Assembly (NCBI GenBank): GCA_038380795.1
Contig: CM076259.1
Span: 78,961,224 to 79,025,223, forward strand
DNA from: Pyrocephalus nanus
Taxonomy: Eukaryota; Chordata; Aves; Passeriformes; Tyrannidae
Reading direction: 5' to 3'
Length of the DNA: 64,000 nt
How positions within the stretch are numbered: the first letter of the stretch is position 1; every line of letters begins with the position of its first letter. Both the position numbers and the translations under genes were made by a program. Shown here one piece after another: positions 55,514-64,000 of this stretch. The notes under the pieces were generated by a model that saw nothing but the letters and a program-made list of their open reading frames with translations, did not search any database and had not been told where the DNA came from.

Positions 55514-55714
55514 ATTTTGAGAATCTGTGGCTTCCTTAAAAAACCTGCAACTTGAAAACTGAAATAAAGTATAAAAGAAGGTAGTTTGGAAAATAAGGTA
55601 TTGGATTTTCAATTAAGATTAAAAGATTAGTAATAGGCTTGTTGACTGTAAACAAAAAAATTATTCCATTCCCTGGATATGGTTAACATAAACTGAAAAT
55701 CACGGTATGAGATA

Positions 55715-55718
55715 TACC
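55715..55718. repeat. Left target-site duplication TACC of the solo LTR
   Basis: It is identical to the four bases at 56213-56216 on the other side of the element. Confidence 0.8.
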
Positions 55719-56212
55719 TGTTGAGGAATATATTTAGTGCAGGTAGCTCAGTGTGAAGCTGCAGACTGAGCTCTGTCTGGGTGATGAGAGCCTGAGGCAA
55801 GAGGCTGTGAGTTGTTGACCCTTTGCCTAACAAAGGGCAGAGGGACCTGTGGCCCATCCTGGGGACTGGACACTCAGAGACACAGCAGGAGCCAATGACC
55901 CCCAGACTTTCCTGTCCTTAGGCTGTCAGGGTATAAAAGCCCAGGGGTCTCTTTGTTAGGGACCTTCCTCAGAGACACCAGCATGAGCTGTTATTTTGTT
56001 ATTTAGTTATTACATCATCATTAAATTATTTTAAGGATCTGGATGTCTGAGACTGTGCTATGGTAAACCTGGGGTCGAGGTGGTAAGGAAACCTGGTCTG
56101 ACTGTGAGTTTGGGGGCTGTAGCTGTGAAGGAGTCTCAGTCCCAGCTCAGATGGTGTGAGTGTGACTGCCAGAGTAGCTCCTGAATAGTCCAACAGCGAA
56201 GTTTCCTTAACA
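55719..56212 (+). mobile_element. Solo LTR of an endogenous retrovirus, 494 bp
   Basis: The element starts TGTTGAGG and ends CCTTAACA, inverted repeats matching at 7 of 8 positions, with the TG...CA ends of a retroviral LTR. It is flanked on both sides by TACC (55715-55718 and 56213-56216), a 4-bp target-site duplication. Inside are a CCAAT box (55892-55896), a TATA box TATAAAAG (55932-55939) and an ATTAAA polyadenylation signal (56020-56025), spaced as in U3-R-U5. No gag, pol or env sequence is present, so recombination between two LTRs probably removed the provirus. It is antisense to NALCN. The 4-bp duplication suggests a gammaretrovirus-like class, but this is not proof. Confidence 0.88.
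55932..55939 (+). promoter_or_regulatory. TATA box of the solo LTR
   Basis: TATAAAAG lies 36 bp downstream of a CCAAT box and about 90 bp upstream of ATTAAA. It would drive transcription antisense to NALCN if still active. Confidence 0.7.
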
Positions 56213-56216
56213 TACC
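56213..56216. repeat. Right target-site duplication TACC of the solo LTR
   Basis: It is the partner of 55715-55718. Together they show that both ends of the insertion are intact. Confidence 0.8.
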
Positions 56217-57499
56217 AATATAATAAATATTCTGTAGGTATAAATATTTCATATACTGAAACATATTTGTGTAGGTTTTAACTCATTTGTAGTATCTTAA
56301 CACAGGTTCAGTGGATTTATAAGCAAGGTACTTTATTATGGATTTAGATATAACTAACAATGCTGAAAGCACTCGTAACTCTTTCACATATTTTTTTCTT
56401 CTAACGTCAGAGAAATTAATGTCAGTGGAATCCCATAAAATTGTTTTCGCCCACTTCAGGACTGCAGAAAGAAGCCTCCAAACCACAGGAGTATCTAATT
56501 TACAAGATGTTAGGTAATAATTCTTTTAGGGCTCAAGTAGTAACATAAAACTTATGGGAATAACAAAGGTGGAAACCCAGCAGTTTTGTTTCAGTTGTTT
56601 TTTCCTGTTATAAATAATTGCTTTAGAATAATTGCAATTACATTAAATATCAGAGAAAAAAAGTGTACTGCCTACTAACGTGTTATATCCATTTATTTCT
56701 AATAAAAGTTCTTGTTAACATCTTAGAAAAGATTTCAAAATCAGGAAGCAATAATTTCCTTCCCAATTTCCAGTTTTTGCTCATCTGATTTTGGTAAAAA
56801 AGCTGAGGCAAATACATTTTCCTGAAATTTCTACAGTTCCCTATCTGGCATAGACCACTTTTTTTCAGTGTTAAAAGTAAGTGATAAAACACCTTGGCTT
56901 TAAAGCTTGTGGCCCAAGCAAGGAAATTCACTCAGGTCATCAACAAGGGAACATGCCCTGGAAAAGCAGAAGCAAGGAGTCTACATATTTTCAGATTCCA
57001 AAGGGATGTTGAGTGTTTGACCTGATTCACTCAGTGCTTCCCCAAGCGAAGCATTAAACCAGCTAGTGCCAGCAAGGAAAAAAGGACACCTCAAGAAAAG
57101 GTGCTGTCAGGTCTAGGGCAAGGGCTACTTACATACTACAAGGAACTGCCGAATCCTCCCTCTAGGTAGCAAGACTAACAAAGAAGGAAACACTGGTGTA
57201 TGTTTTGCATAAAAGCATAGCACTAAATCTCTTTCATGCCTCAGCTGGAAATGGTTTGACTCCCTGTTTTTGGTTTCTTCTTAGTTGTCTCCTGGAGATG
57301 CGCAAGAATAGTGCTGCACTCTGGTATATGGCCACCACAGAGCCATAGGTGCATCATCCACAGAGCCAGAGAGATGAAGAAAAGTAATAGGAAGGAGCCC
57401 ATGTCTGGAAACACTGAGATGGGAGAGGAAAGACTGGGTTCTAGTTCATACACCCAAAGCTGTTCATGAATTTTATTCAGTGATGCTTGAACAAATAAT

Positions 57500-57920
57500 C
57501 GCAAAATCACAGAACATGATGAGTGGGAAGGGACCCACAAGGATCATTGAGTCCAACTCCTGGCCCTTCTCAGGACAGCCCCACACACACCATGTGCCTG
57601 AGAGCATTCTCCAAATGCTTCTTGAACTCTGTCAGGCTTGGTGATGTGTCCACTCCCCTGAGGAGCCTGTTCCAGTGCCCTTTGGGTGAAGAACCTTTTC
57701 CGAATATCCACCCTAAACCTCCCCTGACACAACTTCAGGCCATTCGCTTGGGTCCTGTCACTGGTCACCAGAAAGAAGAGATCAGTGCCTGCCCCTCCTC
57801 TTCTTCTTACAAGGAAGTTGTAGACTGTGATGAGGTCTCCCCTCAGTCTGCTCTTCTCCAGGCTGAACAGACCAAGTGACCTCAGCTGCTACTCATATGG
57901 CTTCCCCCCTATGCCTAAGA
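57500..57920 (-). mobile_element. CR1 LINE fragment, about 420 bp
   Basis: The plus strand contains GTGGGAAGGGACCCACAAGG, CATTGAGTCCAACTCCTGGC, CCAAATGCTTCTTGAACTCT and GAGGAGCCTGTTCCAGTGCC. It is the same subfamily as the copy at 37255 and in the same sense as NALCN. Confidence 0.92.
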
Positions 57921-60900
57921 AGTCATGAGAATGGAGAAAGGGGTCAGAACACAGGGTGTCGCACCACATTATGTGGGCAGAATACATTTACTTTTGCTGC
58001 ACCTTTTTCACCACTAGCTATGAAATTTGCACCCAAGGCACCCCAAGGACACCCTTGGGCACCAACCACGGTCCATTTCTAATCGACTTCACTTAGGTGA
58101 AGTTTTGAAGGTTTGTTACCATTCTGTTTGCATTATGATTTTTGAAGCTAACGGTCCTCATTTCTCTTTAGGATTCAAGAGCATTTCCTTCAGCAGAACC
58201 CTGGTGAATTTATCTTGAGTTTAAAATACCCAGAAGCAGTAATACAAGATAATATTTTCAGAGAAGCACAATTGATCCATTTCTCATATTTGAAGGAGTA
58301 AGCAGTCAGTCAAATAGCAACACACATATGTCAATATTCATGCTGAAGAAAATCAAACAATACTATAGATTTTTAAAATACATATCCTTACTTCTATATT
58401 AGATAATTAAACTGAACTGTTCCCCGTTTAATTTTTTAAATTTGCATAGCACACCAGGCAAGTGCAATGGAACTGTACAAACAGAAAATGGGGAAGATGA
58501 TCAGTATTTTGTTTAATAATGTCTAGATGCCACATGCTGGTGTAGAATGAAGCTGGCAATTAAAACCTGTGATACCTGCCGAGTTCTTGAATGTTGCAGA
58601 GGAAATTATGAGCAGTGTTAATGTATAAAAGACATTACTCAATCAGATGATGTGGAATTAAATAAATACAGTATACTCTGCTGAGGTTATTTTAGGGATA
58701 TCTGTTTAGCCTGCTGGGTTTTTTTATTACAGATTATGCTGTACTGTGAGGACACCCTCAGTGTATCTTTATTAGCATTTCTTTCTTTCTTTATTTATGT
58801 ACTTCTTTATGCGACCTATAAGTACACTCAGTGCAGAAATAACAGCTTTTTGCTATAGAACATTATTTTTTAGCATATGACACTGTCCTTAAATCACCTA
58901 ACAGCATCTGATTACTTTCTTTACTGATTAGATACGTTTTCAGCAACACATTTTAAAGAACTCTTGCAGGTTACTTTAAACTGTAAGGAACCACTGTGGC
59001 AGGTCAGCAAATTACCGGTAGTATTTCCTGGATGAAAGATGTTAGATGGAAAGTATGTGCTTCTATGAAACCATGAATAAAGTTTGTGTTCTAGTTCCCA
59101 CATTCCTTTGAGTTTATTTACACACACATGCCTGTAGACACAGAATTAGAAAATCTGCAGGTAATGCTTCTCTTCCACAACTGCTGGCACCCTTCTCTAC
59201 TGCTGACTTTTAGGCAGAAGAAATGACTCAGTAAAGGCAATATGAACTTGGTTTGAACACTACACCCCATGAAATCCCATTTGTTGTCAAGGACAAAGCA
59301 ATAAACCAAAGTAACTGTTGTAAAAAGAGCTAAATCTCAGAGCATTGTTGCTCTGCAAGTGCCACCCACTGCTTTGAAAGGGTACTGCAGATATTTTCAA
59401 TGATAATTTTTATTTAGTATCATGTTTAAAAAACCCAAGCTTTCTACCCTGGAATAAGAAGATCCTTGGCGTAAAATTAAAAGCGAAGCAACACAGGATG
59501 ATACCTTTGTGAGGTGTCAGGCAATGACTGCGGATCAGTCCTACAGCCGAGGTGTACTGACTGGCACAGCACTGCTGACTTCAGAGGAATCTATGCCAAT
59601 TTATACCAGCTAAGTTTTAAAGTTTTAAATTTTTGAGAGGTTTTAAAGTTTTGCCAAGGTTTTGATGAATTTTTCTAGCAGGATTTTTGCACTGCACAAA
59701 CCCCAGCAAACATTACATAAACCAATTATTTTCAAATTGAACTTGCTAAGGAATTGTATGCTATCAACAGGTAAAATCTGTGGTGATGTAGTGCATTATT
59801 TTTGTATAAGACTACTTCAGATTTAGTAGAAATAGAGACAAACATTGGTGAGTGTTCTGCAACACAAGGTGAGACATGGTCATAAGTAAATAACGAGATA
59901 GAAATATCTGAAATGTTCGCTTGACAATGGGGGGAAAAAAAAAAAAAAGAAGTGCATGTAATGTATTTTTCTAAGTCAGTTTCTTAAGTGCTATATGAAA
60001 ATTAGGAATTTTAGCTTAGTGCTGTTGATAGTAATCTTTTATAGGCAACTGCAGGACCATATGGGAATAATCTACTGTGCCATGCCAGAAATTCCAAGCA
60101 AGGAAAAAAAATCATCCAAAGCTTCTGTTTCAATTTGTGATTTGTTGTATGCCAATAGATGGTTTATGTAGACTTGCAGAATGAACAGATTGTTAGGTAT
60201 TATAATGTTATTTAAACATGTACAGCTTCCAGGGAAAATATGAAGAGTCAGTACAATAAGCAATATATCAGAATGACTTTTTAGAACGAGCAAGGAAATA
60301 TTTGGTAAAAATCCATTCAAAGCTTTAGCATTCCATTAAATATAGGACATTCTTGGCCCACAGGAGTTTGCTGTGTAGCTTCTCAAATTCAAATAGTATT
60401 ATTTCTTCAACAACATTCTGCCTACGCATCTTTGGTTTGAAGAAATTGGACTCTTTCAAAATGAATGTGACAAAAGTCACATGAAGAATGATGGGAGGAC
60501 AGACTGCAAGTGTTTGGTAGATTGCTAACAAAATGTTCACAAGAATTTAAGCAGCTTAAGTGACTAAATCCTATAGGTAGCATGGAATTTCTTAAGCTCT
60601 TCTGAAAACTTTGGTTAATGCCTACAGAATCATAAAGGATGCAATTACAAGGGGCATCTACAGAGCACCTAATCCATTTCCATCTCTCAAAGTAGAACTA
60701 ACTATTTTCAGTTGGACTTTGAAAATCTGGCCCTTTGTGAGGTTGTCCTATAAAAGAAACAGGCTCACTAAACAGTCAAGAATGTGGTCTAGCTTTAGGT
60801 AAGTGCCACAAGGACTCAAAGGCTGTCCCTTTGGATCAGATGTCTAGAATGAGAAGTGGGCATAATCTCCTTAAATCTTGGGAGTCATTGACCTGAAATA

Positions 60901-61249
60901 GCCTTAATTCATTTTCTAGACCTTGATTGCTGCCTCTCTCTTAAGGAAAGCAATGTTCTTCTAATTAGCTGACTACTGATCTGGAAAATCTACATGTTCT
61001 TTCATAACCAAGAACGTTTTTCAATTAAGTCTGAAAATGTGGACAAGGATAATATTAGCATACTCATAAAACCTCCAAAGACTTAAAGGGGATGATAATA
61101 GTCCATCTCAGACACATCTCAGGGGAGCAGTTCCAGGGAGGGAGAAGAATCCCTCTCTTTTATGTCTTGTAATAATATGCTTGGGTATTTTTACCTTTGG
61201 CATACTTGAGTTTTTAAATTTCAGAGGTTTAATGGTAGATCATTCACAA

Positions 61250-61665
61250 AAACCAAAATGTTTGGCTTGGAAGGGACTTTTATATGTCATCTAATCCAAC
61301 CCCTCTGCTATAAGCAGCAACATCTTCAACTAGATCAGGTTGCTCAGAGCTCCATCCAACCTTTCAATGAATGTTTTCAGGGATGGGGAACTCACCACCT
61401 CTCTGGGCAACCTGTTCCACTGTTTTACCACTGTCATAATAAAAAATTTCTTCCTCATATCTGATCTGAATCTACCCTCATTTAGTTCAAAATCATTACC
61501 CCCCTTGTAAAAAAAGTCTATCTTCATCTTATAAGCCCCCTTTACCTACTGAAACATTGCTGTAAAGTCTCCCCAGAATTTTCTCTTCTCCTCGATGAAA
61601 ACCCCTAACTCCTTCAGCTTGTTCTCAAAGGAGACGCAGTCCATCCCTCTTCTTATTTTGGCAAG
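61250..61665 (-). mobile_element. CR1 LINE fragment, about 415 bp
   Basis: The plus strand contains GGCTTGGAAGGGACTTTTAT, CATCTAATCCAACCCC, CTCTGGGCAACCTGTTCCAC and AATTTCTTCCTCATATCTGA. A short frame at 61330-61527 on the minus strand matches the CR1 ORF2 C-terminus. Confidence 0.92.
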
Positions 61666-64000
61666 TGCAACCTTTTTTTCTATCTTTACTCAGTGAAGAA
61701 GTCAGGGAGATCCTGTGAAAAGCTAGTAAAGAAGGCTGTGCAGATTACTTATGGCAGCCAACAGCAGGGTGGAACTGAGGACTTCTGGCCAGGCTGACAT
61801 GGGGTTTTTTTATATTCTGCTGGGTGCATAATGGTGGGGGAGAAGGCTCCATTCCACATCTAGAGCCGAGGATCTTTAGGCTCTAGGGAAGAAAGGACTG
61901 TCAGGCTGGGTTGGACTGGGAATGGAAGATATGGACAGGGATTTTCAAGCAGGAAGTAAGGAAGAACATTCCTCCCGGTTGTACAAGCACAGGCACATAA
62001 TTCTGTTCACTAGAAAGAAGCGATCATGACTAGTGTTGTTAATCAGTTCTTGTAAATGAGTCCTGTGAATCAGTGGTGGAGACTGAAGGGCTTAGAGATG
62101 GAGATCCGGATTCCTTGGTAGAAGTGGGGAAAAGGAGAGTACAAGGCTCAAAGAGAAGGGTTTTCCTGTAACCCAGTTCCTCATTGCCTCTCCTTTCACT
62201 CTAAACTAATGAGTGCTCTTCTCTGTTAAAATACGACAGCACTAAAAATTCTGCCATGTCTGCATTTTGTTTGATTGAAGAAAAAGGAGAAATATGATCA
62301 TCCCCTTGTATTTTAATGCATCTTCACAGCCTTTGTATCAAACACTTTAAATATTTTAGTGTAAAACTGATGAAGTAGAAAGAAAATGCCAGAAAGAAGT
62401 GCTGAGTTATGGGTCTTTTTGAAAATGGAGAAGTATCCAGTCCCCTGCCTCTTTTCTCTCAGAATGTAGTTGAAAACTGGCACTTTTCCAGGCAGAATTT
62501 TGAACATACTATGTAAAGGCAAGAGTGACAAAGCAATTTAAAATCATCAGAAGTCAGATCATAACAAGAACAGAGTCTCGTTACTATTGCAGTTGTGTCT
62601 TCTCTGCTCTGAAGGCAAAAATGGTCAGAGAAGTAAAACACTACCAGCACAAATGTGCATTAGGTAAAATGCTTAATGAGACAGAAATCAATAAATCGGT
62701 TATTTAGACCTGGGGACATTGTTACATATCCATTTTATCTGAAAAGAAACAAAATCTTTAAAAATGCAAAACAGACAAAGAGATCACCTGATTTTCAGTA
62801 AACCTGAAACACATCATTGCATTCACATATATTAACTAGATGTGGGACAAAAATCTTTTAATATTATGACTGGAATGAGCAAGAAAATGTTGGATCCACA
62901 AGCCAATTATTGTTCCAGCAGGTAGATTGTTTTTATGACTTTTCTGAATGTTATAGCAAGATAGATTTTGGCATTATCCTGTGAATGACATACATAGATA
63001 AGACTTGCTGGACTTGGCCATGTTTATTTAACAAGTGATATGTGGAAACTGAAATGATAGGACAAAGTTCTACTCAGATATTCAGTAAATTAAGAAAAAG
63101 CTTGAATGACATTTGTTGATACTTATGAACAAAGTTCTGCAAGAGTTACTTCTGAAAAAATGTAGTATTCAGTAGTATTTAAAAATAAATAATGTTTTCT
63201 ACTCGGAGTTCATGTGCAATTACACTTTATTAGTTTCTGTTATATTCAAAGTGAATGTGATAAAATTATTCTTTCAAATTACTTAGAGCAAAGAATAATC
63301 AGGAATGCAACAGAATGCTATTGTACTTTTTGTGCCAAAATTCTGCTTTGCACAATAGGGTGTCCAAAATAATGTTCAGAGATGTTGATTAACTAGGAAT
63401 ATAAGTTTATTACAATAAGAAATAGAAATTCTAGAATTTATGAATAAATACTCTACCCTTGGTTCTTTTCTAAGAAGGAAAAAATACAAATAAGTTATAT
63501 GAGTACGTCTTCACACCCAGTGGTTTTCTGAAAGATTTCTTGGGGCATCCTGTCTTTCATACTAAAAGCCATATTGTAGAAAAGCTAAAAGGTTATTTCA
63601 GCTTTTACAATTAGAAATACTTTCTGCAAGGAAAAGTAGAAGCTGAGCACAGATCAGGAAAAAAAACCAGGATGGAACAGATTTCCAGACTAAAAAGCAA
63701 TGTCTTATTAAGATTAGGTGCGATGTCTCAGCAACTTACAAATGAAGTATCTATGATGTTAACCAAACACGCATTACACAAAGAATCCAGCATGAGGTTC
63801 TGGTGCTTAATATTCAGAATCCTCCAAGGTAATGGCTCTGGTTACCTCTGAGATCAGCTGACTATGACCTCCCATCACACAGGTACATTCTGCTATAAGC
63901 AGGAAATCAATGGAAGAGGCATATAGCATGGGAGGTCAAGCTTTCCCAGGAGCTAGACCTTAATGATGCATCTGGCTCCCACAGGAAAATAGGAATGGCT

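Larger units (their letters stand above)
54271..64000 (-). other. NALCN: Start of a NALCN intron larger than 9.7 kb
   Basis: No exon coding for the residues before 707 was found up to the window edge. It contains the solo LTR at 55719-56212, CR1 copies at 57500 and 61250, and a C homopolymer at 55501. No other gene was recognised. Confidence 0.65.

Noticed and set aside
54271..64000. Preceding NALCN exon (residues just before 707)
   Set aside because: I looked on the minus strand for codons fitting the expected end of the upstream exon next to a donor and found none, so it most likely lies beyond 64000.

Overview
The window is vertebrate nuclear DNA, almost certainly from a bird. It is AT-rich, its genes are cut into short exons with GT-AG introns, and it carries at least twelve truncated CR1 LINE copies, most ending in the CR1-type 3' tail with short ATTCTATGA-like repeats. 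There is one solitary retroviral LTR. Nothing prokaryotic (operons, ribosome binding sites, CRISPR) is present.

The one protein gene is NALCN, the sodium leak channel, on the minus strand. I could place 27 consecutive coding exons between 54270 (5' side) and 12408 (stop codon). Joined in phase they give 3,099 coding bases, or 1,032 residues plus stop. If the missing upstream part has the mammalian length, these are residues 707-1738. The numbering is confirmed independently: the domain III filter lysine falls at 1115 and the domain IV filter glutamate at 1389, the positions known for the EEKE filter of mammalian NALCN. The exons cover the end of the domain II-III linker, all of domains III and IV, the III-IV linker and the whole cytoplasmic tail. 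Domains I and II lie beyond the right edge.

Layout: 1-10364 is intergenic DNA downstream of NALCN with three CR1 pieces and simple repeats. The probable 3' UTR is about 10365-12407, with one AATAAA (minus strand) at 10388-10393 and two Pumilio-type motifs. NALCN exons and mostly small introns fill 12408-44321. A roughly 9.9-kb intron spans 44322-54196 and holds a 1.4-kb CR1 with a reverse-transcriptase remnant. One exon lies at 54197-54270, and the start of another large intron (54271-64000) contains a 494-bp solo LTR with 4-bp target duplications and two CR1 pieces.

I did not find a new biological system. The observations most worth following up are: an N-glycosylation sequon (N1409-S-T) in the domain IV pore loop that human NALCN, as I remember it, lacks; an in-frame 168-bp domain III exon whose first six bases are a perfect 5' splice-site match, so it looks like a recursive-splicing exon; a 17-base homopolymer forming the polypyrimidine tract of another exon; and the intact-edged solo LTR lying antisense to the gene.
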